A DNA stretch of 64,000 nucleotides from assembly GCF_035918015.1 (NCBI RefSeq), contig NZ_CP109132.1, positions 7,006,001-7,070,000 of the forward strand. Direction: 5' to 3'. The stretch comes from Streptomyces sp. NBC_01754. Its GTDB lineage: Bacteria > Actinomycetota > Actinomycetes > Streptomycetales > Streptomycetaceae. Under the pieces are notes generated by a model. That model did no database searches. It worked only from the letters and a program-made list of their open reading frames with translations, and was not told the origin of the DNA. Below are positions 48,116 to 55,538 of this stretch, one piece after another. Position 1 is the stretch's first letter, and each line of letters opens with the position of its first letter. The position numbers were made by a program, and so were the translations under genes.

Positions 48116-50674
48116 TCAGCCGGACGCGGCCACGAGTAGCTGCCCGAGGGCGATGCCGCCGTCGTTGGGAGGGAGCAGCCGGGGCCGCAGCACCGTGAAC
48201 CCCCGCTCGGACAGAAGGTGTTGCGTGGCCTCCAGCAGGACGGCGTTCTGGAAGACACCCCCGCCCAGGGCCACCACCCCGAGGCCGGTCCGGTCCCGGC
48301 AGATCTCCGCGAACCGGGTGACGAGCCCGGCGACGGACGTGTGGAAGCGGGCCGCGATCAACTCCGTGGGCACTCCCGCCCGTACGTCGGACACGACCGC
48401 GCGGACGACCGGGCCCGGATCGGCCACGGCGGGCTTCTCCTCCGTCCCCGTGGAGGCGAGGCCGAAGGCGTAGCGGCTGTCCGGGACGAGCGGTTCGGCC
48501 CGTACGGCACGCGCCAGTCCTTCCAGCTCGACGGCCGCTTCCGCCTCGTAGCTCACCTCGTGCCGCACACCGGCCAGCGAGGCGACGGCGTCGAAGAGCC
48601 GGCCCATGCTCGATGTGGGGACGCATCCGAATCCGGTGCCGAACTGATGGGACAGCACGTCCCTCTCCCTCGGCGGGCAGGCGCGGACGGCGGGCAGCTC
48701 CTCGTCCCAGTCGACTCCGGCCGCCCGCAGGTGCGCGAGCGCCATCCGGTAGGGCCGCAGCACGCTCGCGTCGCCGCCGGCCAGGGGCACGTATGCGAGG
48801 TGGCCCGCCCGGTGGAACGACTTGTAGCCGGCGACCAGCGCCTCACCGCCCCAGGCGGCGCCGTCGGTGCCGTGGCCGGTGCCGTCGAAGGCGATCCCGA
48901 TCACGCTCTCACCCGGACCGAGGCCGTGTTCACCCATCACGGAGGCGATGTGCGCGTGATGGTGCTGCACCGTGCGGACGGGCCGCCCCCGCGCGTGCTC
49001 CTTGGCCCGGACGACGGAGCGGTAACCGGGGTGCCGGTCGGCGACGAGCTGGCCGGGGGCGACGCCGGTGAGGCGTTCGAGGTGCTCCTCGGCCCGGGTC
49101 AGCACGTCGTCGGTGGCCGGCGAGTCCATGTCCCCGATGTGCTGGCTCACCCAGGCGTAACGTCCCTCTCCCAGCGCACAGGTGTTCTTGAGATCGGCGC
49201 CGACCGCGAGCGTCGGCGGTACGTCGAAGGGCAGCGCGAGAGGCAGCGGGGCGTATCCGCGGGAGCGGCGCAGGGGGAGCTCCGCACCCGCCACGAAGCG
49301 GCTCACCGAGTCGTCGCAGGGCACATGGATCTCCCGGTCGTGCCGCAGCCAGGCGTCGACCAACGGGGCCAACTCGGCCAGGGCCGTGGCGTCGTCCGTG
49401 ACGATCGGCTCACCCGACAGGTTCGCGGACGTCATCACGAGCGCGTCGGGCCCGGGCGGATCGTCCCCGGTCCCGAAGAGCAGCACGTGCAACGGCGTGT
49501 ACGGAAGCATCAGCCCGAGATCAGGCGTCCCGGGCGCCACCTCCCGTGACACCCCGCCCGCCTCTCCGGGGGCCGCGCGCCGGGGCAGCAGGACGATCGG
49601 TCTGCGGGCGCCGGTGAGCAGCGCCTCCTCGTCGTCCGTGAGGGTCACCAGTTCCGCGGCGACCGCGAGACCGGAGACCATGACCGCGAAGGGCTTGCCG
49701 CCGCGCCGCTTCCGGCGCCGTAGTTCGGCCACCGCTCCGTCGTTGCGGGCGTCACACGCCAGGTGGTAGCCGCCGAGTCCCTTGACGGCGATGATCCGGC
49801 CCTCGGCGAGCAGCGCGCGGGCGGTGCGCAGGGCGTCCTCGCCGTCCGACGGCGTCCCCTCGCCCTTGCGGAGGAGTTCGAGCCGGGGCCCGCAGGCGTG
49901 GCAGGCGATCGGCTGTGCGTGGAAGCGGCGGTCGCCGGGGTCCTCGTACTCCGCCCGGCAGGCGCCGCACATCTCGAAGCCGGCCATCGTGGTGGCGGCC
50001 CGGTCGTAGGGCACGTCGGTGACGATCGTGAAGCGGGGCCCGCAGTGGGTGCAGGTGATGAACGGATGGCGGTAGCGCCTGTTCCCCGGGGCGCGCATCT
50101 CGTCCAGGCAGTCCTGGCAGGTCGCGACGTCCGGGGAGACCAGGGTGCGGGCCCGGCCTCCTCCGGTGGAGGCCTCGATGGTGAACTCGGTGCCTCCGCA
50201 CACGGGTTGGTCGCAGGTGTGCACGGCTTCGACCAGCGCGAGCGGCGGGGCGTCCGAGAGCAGCCGCCGGCCGAACTCCTCCACCGCCCCGGGGCCGCCC
50301 TCGACCTCCGCGACCACGCCGGCACCGGTGTTCGTGACCCAGCCGGCGAGCATGAGCTCCGACGCGGTGACGTAGACGAAGGGCCGGAACCCCACGCCCT
50401 GGACCACGCCGTGCACCTCGAACCTCCGGCGGATGCGGTGGCTGCGGGCCTGGCCCATCATCTCCAGACCCGCCAGGGCCTCCTCCGCCTTGGCCCGGTC
50501 GATGGCCTCCACGGCGAACCCCATGTGCAGAAGCACCCAGTCACCGCTGCCGGGAGGGTCGTCCAGCATGCCGATGTTGACGCGCCGCCGTGCGCCCTCC
50601 ACGTCCACGAGCGCGAGTTGGCCGGCGTAACCGTCCACGATCTCCACGACGCGACCGGGGATGCCAAGACACAT
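48116..50674 (-). CDS. hypF: HypC-HypF fusion: chaperone module plus carbamoyltransferase
   Basis: One 852-residue frame holds a complete HypC module at residues 1 to about 75 (MCLGIPGRVVEIVDG; VLLHMGFAVEAIDRAKAEEAL), immediately followed by HypF: acylphosphatase domain (FEVHGVVQGVGFRPFVYV, about 82-170), the two zinc fingers (CQDCLDEMR, CTHCGPRF, CGACRAEY, CHACGPRL), the YrdC-like domain (IIAVKGLGGYHLACDA) and the Kae1-like domain (VQHHHAHIASVMGEHGL). HypF makes the carbamoyl-adenylate used for the cyanide ligands. HypF proteins are usually about 750-770 residues without this N-terminus. No stop or frameshift separates the two parts; Cys2 is retained. Confidence 0.92.
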   Translation of the reverse strand: MCLGIPGRVVEIVDGYAGQLALVDVEGARRRVNIGMLDDPPGSGDWVLLHMGFAVEAIDRAKAEEALAGLEMMGQARSHRIRRRFEVHGVVQGVGFRPFVYVTASELMLAGWVTNTGAGVVAEVEGGPGAVEEFGRRLLSDAPPLALVEAVHTCDQPVCGGTEFTIEASTGGGRARTLVSPDVATCQDCLDEMRAPGNRRYRHPFITCTHCGPRFTIVTDVPYDRAATTMAGFEMCGACRAEYEDPGDRRFHAQPIACHACGPRLELLRKGEGTPSDGEDALRTARALLAEGRIIAVKGLGGYHLACDARNDGAVAELRRRKRRGGKPFAVMVSGLAVAAELVTLTDDEEALLTGARRPIVLLPRRAAPGEAGGVSREVAPGTPDLGLMLPYTPLHVLLFGTGDDPPGPDALVMTSANLSGEPIVTDDATALAELAPLVDAWLRHDREIHVPCDDSVSRFVAGAELPLRRSRGYAPLPLALPFDVPPTLAVGADLKNTCALGEGRYAWVSQHIGDMDSPATDDVLTRAEEHLERLTGVAPGQLVADRHPGYRSVVRAKEHARGRPVRTVQHHHAHIASVMGEHGLGPGESVIGIAFDGTGHGTDGAAWGGEALVAGYKSFHRAGHLAYVPLAGGDASVLRPYRMALAHLRAAGVDWDEELPAVRACPPRERDVLSHQFGTGFGCVPTSSMGRLFDAVASLAGVRHEVSYEAEAAVELEGLARAVRAEPLVPDSRYAFGLASTGTEEKPAVADPGPVVRAVVSDVRAGVPTELIAARFHTSVAGLVTRFAEICRDRTGLGVVALGGGVFQNAVLLEATQHLLSERGFTVLRPRLLPPNDGGIALGQLLVAASG

Positions 50675-50691
50675 GATCAGGTTCTCCGGTG

Positions 50692-51201
50692 CTAGACGCT
50701 CTGGGGGTGATGCCCGTCCTGGGGGCCGGTCCCCGCCGGTACGTGCCGCCGGACCAGGGTGCGCACGGTGTCCATCGCACCGGGCACCGCCGCGCGGACC
50801 GTACCGCTGAGACCGATTCCTTCCTCCACCCCGGCGGGTGTGCAGCCCACGAGGTAAGTGACCGGAAGAGTACCGCCCAGTTGGTCCAGATGTGCCAGCA
50901 CTGCAACCGGATTCATCCCATGTGCATCGAATTCACCCGTTCCGATGTGTTCTTCGCTGATCTCCAGTACGGTCATCCCACCGGGCGGGCCCTCTCCCGG
51001 ATACGTGTCCACCAGGATCAGCGCGTCGTATCCGTCGAGCAGGTCGTACGCGAGGTGCATGCCGCGGATGCCGTAGTCGACCACACGGACGTCCGGTGGC
51101 AGGCCGCCGGCTCCGGCCAGCTGCCGCACCACCTCCGGGCCGAAACCGTCGTCGCCCAGGAAGAGGTTGCCGACTCCCGCCACGAGTACACGGCCGGCCA
51201 C
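50692..51201 (-). CDS. Hydrogenase maturation protease (HyaD/HybD type)
   Basis: Endopeptidase that removes the C-terminal peptide of the large subunit after nickel insertion. The 169-residue protein has GVGNLFLGDDGFGPEVV, with the Glu/Asp nickel ligands of the family at the expected positions, VVDYGIRGMHLAYDLLDGYDALILVD and HGMNPVAVL. The GTG at 51201 is the only start that keeps GVGN near the N-terminus. Its substrate is the HhyL C-terminus (cleavage expected after His575). It is followed by the HypC-HypF gene after 17 nt. Confidence 0.92.
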   Translation of the reverse strand: MAGRVLVAGVGNLFLGDDGFGPEVVRQLAGAGGLPPDVRVVDYGIRGMHLAYDLLDGYDALILVDTYPGEGPPGGMTVLEISEEHIGTGEFDAHGMNPVAVLAHLDQLGGTLPVTYLVGCTPAGVEEGIGLSGTVRAAVPGAMDTVRTLVRRHVPAGTGPQDGHHPQSV

Positions 51202-51202
51202 C

Positions 51203-51538
51203 TCAGGACTGGTCCTCGGCGCGCCGCGTGCCGGGCTGGTGGGCGGGGCCGGTCCGGTCGTCCCCGCCCCCGTCCCGGGAGCGCTCCTCGGAGGACCGGG
51301 ATCGGTGCGCGGGCTTCTCGTCCGCGGGAGACGCCGCCGCGCCCCGCTCCGTCCGCGCGGGATCGGACGCCTTCACCTCGTCGTCCTCGACGGGCCCGGT
51401 CGCCCCGCCCGTCCTCGCCCCCTCCTTGCGCGACCGCTCCTTCCCCTCGACGCCGGCCGACGTACGGCGCCCTTCGTACGGGGGCACGGTCCTGCCCCGG
51501 GTGTCCTCGCCCTCAGGTCGGTTCGGTTTGCTCGACAT
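51203..51538 (-). CDS. Disordered charged protein of the hydrogenase operon
   Basis: A 111-residue highly charged protein (Arg, Glu, Asp, Ser, Gly, Pro) with no hydrophobic core and no cysteine. It matches no family I recognise. Its stop lies 1 nt before the start of the protease gene, and its orientation agrees with the operon. It is probably intrinsically disordered; a linker, chaperone or simple filler role cannot be distinguished. Confidence 0.5.
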   Translation of the reverse strand: MSSKPNRPEGEDTRGRTVPPYEGRRTSAGVEGKERSRKEGARTGGATGPVEDDEVKASDPARTERGAAASPADEKPAHRSRSSEERSRDGGGDDRTGPAHQPGTRRAEDQS

Positions 51539-51577
51539 GTTCCGCTCCTGCCGTGGTCGTCGGATCGGGGGTCCGTC

Positions 51578-51832
51578 TCAGCCGCCGCCGGACTGAAGGT
51601 CCGGGGCGTCCGGGTCGTGGGATGTCTGCGGCTGGACCGAGGTGTCGGACTGCTCGTCGGAGGTGCCCTCCGGCCGGTCGGAGGGCCCGCCCGACGGTTC
51701 GTCCGACCCGGTGTCGCGCGAGCCCTTGGGGCCCCGTGCCTCCTGGGGCTCCTCCTCGAGGTGCCCACCGGGGGCGTCGGAATCCGGCGTACCGGTCATG
51801 GCGACCACTTCCTCACTCACATCGGAACTCAC
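51578..51832 (-). CDS. Acidic disordered protein of the hydrogenase operon
   Basis: An 84-residue, strongly acidic, Pro/Ser/Gly-rich protein with no cysteine. The GTG at 51832 overlaps the stop of the small membrane peptide gene (GTGA), which argues for translational coupling; the ATG at 51799 (MTGTPDSD) is an alternative. It is unlike any family I know. With the next gene it forms a pair of disordered proteins between the membrane peptide and the protease. Confidence 0.5.
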   Translation of the reverse strand: MSSDVSEEVVAMTGTPDSDAPGGHLEEEPQEARGPKGSRDTGSDEPSGGPSDRPEGTSDEQSDTSVQPQTSHDPDAPDLQSGGG

Positions 51833-51948
51833 ATCGAACGGATCTTCAGGTACCGGCGGATGTCGGGGATCGACTTCACCGCGACACCCGCGGCGACCAG
51901 TGCGGCGGCGGCGGCCACGGCGGTGGTGACCATGCCCAGGGTCTTCAT
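51829..51948 (-). CDS. 39-residue single-helix membrane peptide
   Basis: MKTLGMVTTAVAAAAALVAA continues GVAVKSIPDIRRYLKIRSM: one hydrophobic helix (about residues 4-24) followed by a basic tail (IRRYLKIR). Its ATG overlaps the stop of the 457-residue gene (ATGA), and its stop overlaps the next start (GTGA), so it is a genuine operon member despite its size. It may belong to a small-protein family such as DUF6893; I am not certain. A role as membrane anchor or recruitment factor for the otherwise soluble hydrogenase is an inference. Confidence 0.62.
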   Translation of the reverse strand: MKTLGMVTTAVAAAAALVAAGVAVKSIPDIRRYLKIRSM

Positions 51949-53318
51949 GAGCGGCTCTCCTCTCGGTGTTCCGGACTCGTGGCGGGAAGCGGTTCGACCT
52001 CGTCGGGTGCGAAGTAGAGGTAGCGGCCGTACCAGTCGTGCATGTCCGCGGCCGGGTCGTCGACCAGCACCACCGCGACGTGTGTGCCCCCGTCCACGTC
52101 CGAGAGCACGGCGGTCACCCGCGCGACCTGGCCGGCGAAGAACAGGTCCTGCGCGTCGGCCCGGCGGGACGGGCGCAGCGTCACGAGACTGCCCTTGGTG
52201 ACGCCGACGCCCCCGATCACGACCGTGTCGCTCCCGGGTGGTACGTCCGCGTCGGACGCCGGATCCCACCAGGGCGCACCGGCGGTGTCGAAAGCGGCGG
52301 CCCCGGCCTCGCCCGCGGTCCTCTCCGCGTGCGGATCACGCATCAGCCCGTGCAACCGCTGCATGTCGGCCGGCGACATACCGTCGCACCGGTCGATGAT
52401 CTCCCGCGCGCGCGGATCGGTCGCCCGGGCCTCGGCCTTCTCCTTCTCCGTCATGGTCATCACCCGCAGGGTCAGGATCTCGTCGATCTCGGTCGAGTCG
52501 AAGAGGGCGCCGGCACTCTGCTCGGCCACTTCCGGGTGGTCGTACAGGATGATCGGGGCGCCCAGCACGGTGTCCGTCGAACCCTTCGCCCCGGCGAGGA
52601 CCGGCCAGCACCGGCGCTGATGGCAGCGGCCGGCGGCCTCGGCGGCCTCGGCGGGCGGTTCGAGCAGGGACACGAATGTGGCGTCACGCGCCTCCAGGAT
52701 CAGATGGGCGCCGATCAGCGACGCCCGGATCGCGGCGTTCTTGTCGTCCGCCGGATCGGGATGCTCGTTGCGCACGGACACCGAGAGGCGCAGATGGCCG
52801 CCGTCGGCCACCGTGTGCGTCCGGATCCGAACCGTCAGCGGCAGCCGCCGCCGTACGATCCGGCCCGGCACCGAGCCGCGCGCGTCGGTCAACGGCTCCG
52901 TCTCCTCCCCGCCCGCCACCTGGCGCAGTGTGTCGGTGGGCCCGCCGAGTCCGGTCGCGGGCAGTGTGATCTCCCGCTCGACCGCCTCGTCCCAGCTCAG
53001 CTCCCGCACCCCGTCCACGTCGAGTGACGGCACCGGGGTGTGGCTGCCGTCCTCCTCGCGCCGCTGGACCTCCCGGACCTGCAACTGGAGGAAGCGGAGG
53101 CGGACGGTGACCGCGGCGCCCGGAGCACGGGGGGCCAGCAGGCACTGCGTCTCCATGTCGGGTTCCTCGCCGAAGCTCGCCGCCGACGCGCGCGGCGGTC
53201 CGAGCACCCCGAACTGCCAGCGCGACCGGTTCTTGTGCGAGCTCGCACGGTACGGGTACAGCAGGTACCCCTCGTAGAGGACCGCGTCGGCGACCGCGCG
53301 TACCTGGTCGAGGCTCAC
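51945..53318 (-). CDS. Hydrogenase-operon protein of unknown function (457 residues)
   Basis: A soluble 457-residue protein starting VSLDQVRAVADAVLYEGYLLYPYRASSHKNRSRWQFGVL. It has no signal peptide and no catalytic motif I recognise. Notable are a beta-rich centre (PLTVRIRTHTVADGGHLRLSVSVRNEHP), CHQRRCWPVL with two Cys/His pairs, and a C-terminal half resembling a small beta-barrel (GSDTVVIGGVGVTKGSLVTLRPSRRADAQDLFFAGQVARV). The GTG at 53318 overlaps the stop of the preceding gene (GTGA). By position it belongs to the group of conserved accessory proteins of hhySL operons; its role is unknown. Confidence 0.7.
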   Translation of the reverse strand: MSLDQVRAVADAVLYEGYLLYPYRASSHKNRSRWQFGVLGPPRASAASFGEEPDMETQCLLAPRAPGAAVTVRLRFLQLQVREVQRREEDGSHTPVPSLDVDGVRELSWDEAVEREITLPATGLGGPTDTLRQVAGGEETEPLTDARGSVPGRIVRRRLPLTVRIRTHTVADGGHLRLSVSVRNEHPDPADDKNAAIRASLIGAHLILEARDATFVSLLEPPAEAAEAAGRCHQRRCWPVLAGAKGSTDTVLGAPIILYDHPEVAEQSAGALFDSTEIDEILTLRVMTMTEKEKAEARATDPRAREIIDRCDGMSPADMQRLHGLMRDPHAERTAGEAGAAAFDTAGAPWWDPASDADVPPGSDTVVIGGVGVTKGSLVTLRPSRRADAQDLFFAGQVARVTAVLSDVDGGTHVAVVLVDDPAADMHDWYGRYLYFAPDEVEPLPATSPEHREESRS

Positions 53319-53956
53319 CGGACCACCTCGCCGTTCTCGGCCAGCAGAGCGTGCACGGTCTCCTCCCAACTGGTCAGCCCGCGTTTCGCGCGGAAGTCGG
53401 CGAAGCGCGCGAGGACCTCGTGATCCAGCCTGATCCAGCCGGTGTTCGGGAAGTGGGCGGCCATCGCCCGCCGCCACACCGCGACCGGCAGCCGATAGCG
53501 GGCCTCGCAGTCCCACGGGACCCGCTGGACCGCGAAACCCGCCGGCCCCCGCGTGAACACGGTGCCCGAGAACAACAACGTCAGGGGCACCGCACCGTCC
53601 CGGAGGGCGTGCAGGTACCGGGACCCGATCACGTCGAAGTCGTATGTGCAGGGCAGGGCCAGGTCGGCCTCGGTCGTACCGCTGAACCCCTGGACCGTCG
53701 TGTCGCACTGCATCCACTGGAAGGGCCGCACGGTGTCCGCCCAGCGTCCGCACTCGCCGAACAACCCGTACAGGCCGTCCCGTTCGCCCTCGTCGTAGGG
53801 GCGGCGCTGCGGCTCGATACGGACCTGGCAGTGCAGGGCGACGGCGTGGACCCGCAGGCCGGCCGGCGCCTCGATCCGCAGACGCGCGGTCAGCTGCGGG
53901 ACGACGGTGTACGGCTCTGCGACGATGTCGAGCACCGAGAACGCGAAGTCGTTCAC
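53315..53956 (-). CDS. DUF6084-like accessory protein of the hydrogenase operon
   Basis: The 213-residue protein starts VNDFAFSVLDIVAEPYTVVPQLTARLRIEA and is rich in beta strands, aromatic residues and charged turns (HCQVRIEPQRRPYDEGERDGLYGLFG; YDFDVIGSRYLHALRDGAVPL). I recall DUF6084 proteins in actinobacterial group 1h hydrogenase loci; function unknown. The GTG at 53956 overlaps the DUF5947-like stop, and its own stop overlaps the next gene, so all are in one coupled chain. Confidence 0.68.
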   Translation of the reverse strand: MNDFAFSVLDIVAEPYTVVPQLTARLRIEAPAGLRVHAVALHCQVRIEPQRRPYDEGERDGLYGLFGECGRWADTVRPFQWMQCDTTVQGFSGTTEADLALPCTYDFDVIGSRYLHALRDGAVPLTLLFSGTVFTRGPAGFAVQRVPWDCEARYRLPVAVWRRAMAAHFPNTGWIRLDHEVLARFADFRAKRGLTSWEETVHALLAENGEVVR

Positions 53957-54609
53957 GAGGTCCCGATCCCGGCCGGGGCCGGCCGGCTGCGGCTGTCGAC
54001 CTGCGCGAAGAAGGCGTCCATGGCGGTGTGCGCCTCGCTCCCGCCGTCGAATCCGCGCCACAATGTCCGCAGCCTGCCCACCAGTTCGTAGCACGCGTCG
54101 ATGGGCACCAGATGGCAGGAGGCGCTGGTTTTGTCCGAGCGCCGGATCAGCAGTGCCTCGACGTCGGCGCGCAGGACGGTGAGTCCCGGGCTGGACTCCA
54201 CCACGGCCTCCCAGGCGTCGAGCGGCAGTTCGGACTCCGTGGCCCCGGCGGGGCCCGGATAGAAGGCGACGACGCGGTCCTGGCGCGAGTTGCGGAACAG
54301 GAACGCCAGACCGACCGGGATCTGCAACTCGTCCCAGGCGCGTCCGTCCACGGTGAGGCCCTCGAACCGCAGATACCGCTCGGGGACCGCTCGGTAGCGC
54401 AGATCGGCCTCCTCGTCCGAGAACAGGAGGTAGCACGCCCGGCAACCGCACAGCAGGGCCCGGCTCTCGACGTTCACCACGTGCCCGTGGCTCTCGCCGA
54501 CCGGTGTGGCACACATCTCGCACCGCTCACCGACCACCGGCCGCGGACGGTCGCGCGCGACCCGCAGGAGCGACGCGGCGGGGGAGACCGTACGGCGCGC
54601 CGTGCTCAT
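53953..54609 (-). CDS. DUF5947-like cysteine-motif protein of the hydrogenase operon
   Basis: The 218-residue protein has a metal-binding-like N-terminal cluster: CEMCATPVGESHGHVV, then LLCGCRACYLLF. The remainder is a mixed alpha/beta domain (PVGLAFLFRNSRQDRVVAFYPGPAGATES) ending in AMDAFFAQVDSRSR. The cysteines could hold zinc or an iron-sulfur centre. I recall DUF5947 proteins in this gene context; their role is unknown. The ATG at 54609 overlaps the stop of the NifU-like fusion gene (ATGA). Confidence 0.7.
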   Translation of the reverse strand: MSTARRTVSPAASLLRVARDRPRPVVGERCEMCATPVGESHGHVVNVESRALLCGCRACYLLFSDEEADLRYRAVPERYLRFEGLTVDGRAWDELQIPVGLAFLFRNSRQDRVVAFYPGPAGATESELPLDAWEAVVESSPGLTVLRADVEALLIRRSDKTSASCHLVPIDACYELVGRLRTLWRGFDGGSEAHTAMDAFFAQVDSRSRPAPAGIGTS

Positions 54610-55538
54610 GTCGCCACCGTCACGGGTACGCAGACCGATACGCCCGCCCCGTCCGAGAGCAGCGGCAGCGGATCGAGATGCAGCCCCTCACCGTCGAGGC
54701 AGGCCCCCGCGTGCCGTACGTCGTAGTGTGCCCGGCACCCGGCGCACCGCAGGAGGCCGTCACCGGCCGCGCCGCCCAGCCGCCGTGCGAGCGTGGCGCC
54801 GTCGAACGTCCGGTCGCAGCGTGCGCACCGGTCGGCGAAGGCGAACAGATCCGTACCGATCCGGCAGCCCACCGCGGGCACACTCCCGACGGTGAACCGG
54901 ACGACCTGGCCCGGCCGCACGGCGGACAGCTCCGGGACGACCTGCCACGACGAGCCGTCCTCGGCCTCCGTGTGGACCCGGGTGAAGAGGGAGTCCACCG
55001 GCACGAGCGGCCCGGCCTCCTCCTCGGCGGGGGTCTCGACCTCGATGGAGGTGATCTCCGGCGCAGCCGCCTCCACCGCGCCCTGCACCGCGAGCTTCAG
55101 CGTGACCGACGAGGAAGGACAGCCGTCGCAGCTGCCCAGCAGCCGCAGCCGCACGGCCCCGTCGTCGGTGACGGCCAGCAGTTCGACGTCGCCGCCGTGC
55201 GAACCGAGGTAGGGGCGGACGCTCTCCAGCGCCTCCTCGACCCGCGTCTCCACGCTGTACGGATGCAGGCCGTGCACCAGCAGCAGACTGGCCACCAGCT
55301 CGTCCGCGGCCAGTGCCGCCAGGATCTCGTCGTCCAGCTTGCCCTGCTCGTGCACCAGATCGAGCAGCCGCTCCAGCCCGGCCCCGTAGAAGTCGACGAC
55401 CAGGCGCACCAGTTCCTCGCTCCGCTCCCTCGCGACGGCACCACCGGACGCGCTGGCTGCGATCAGGGTGTCGATGCGCTCACCGGTAGACCGCCAGTCG
55501 GGCGCCGGGTGGTCCGATTCCTCCGCCACGTCACTCAC
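54606..55538 (-). CDS. NifU C-terminal-like protein fused to an all-cysteine Rieske-like domain
   Basis: The 310-residue protein contains a helical N-terminal part, then a NifU C-terminal-like scaffold (SHGGDVELLAVTDDGAVRLR; GSCDGCPSSSVTLKLAVQ) with Cys137/Cys140, and a C-terminal domain that aligns with Rieske ferredoxins except that the ligand motifs are Cys238-x-x-Cys241 and Cys265-x-x-Cys268 (RCARCDR and RCAGCRAHYD) instead of CxH/CxxH. It lies between the hydrogenase large subunit and the DUF5947-like gene and may deliver an Fe-S cluster or carry electrons away from the hydrogenase. The GTG at 55538 overlaps the hhyL stop by 8 nt. Confidence 0.82.
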   Translation of the reverse strand: MSDVAEESDHPAPDWRSTGERIDTLIAASASGGAVARERSEELVRLVVDFYGAGLERLLDLVHEQGKLDDEILAALAADELVASLLLVHGLHPYSVETRVEEALESVRPYLGSHGGDVELLAVTDDGAVRLRLLGSCDGCPSSSVTLKLAVQGAVEAAAPEITSIEVETPAEEEAGPLVPVDSLFTRVHTEAEDGSSWQVVPELSAVRPGQVVRFTVGSVPAVGCRIGTDLFAFADRCARCDRTFDGATLARRLGGAAGDGLLRCAGCRAHYDVRHAGACLDGEGLHLDPLPLLSDGAGVSVCVPVTVAT

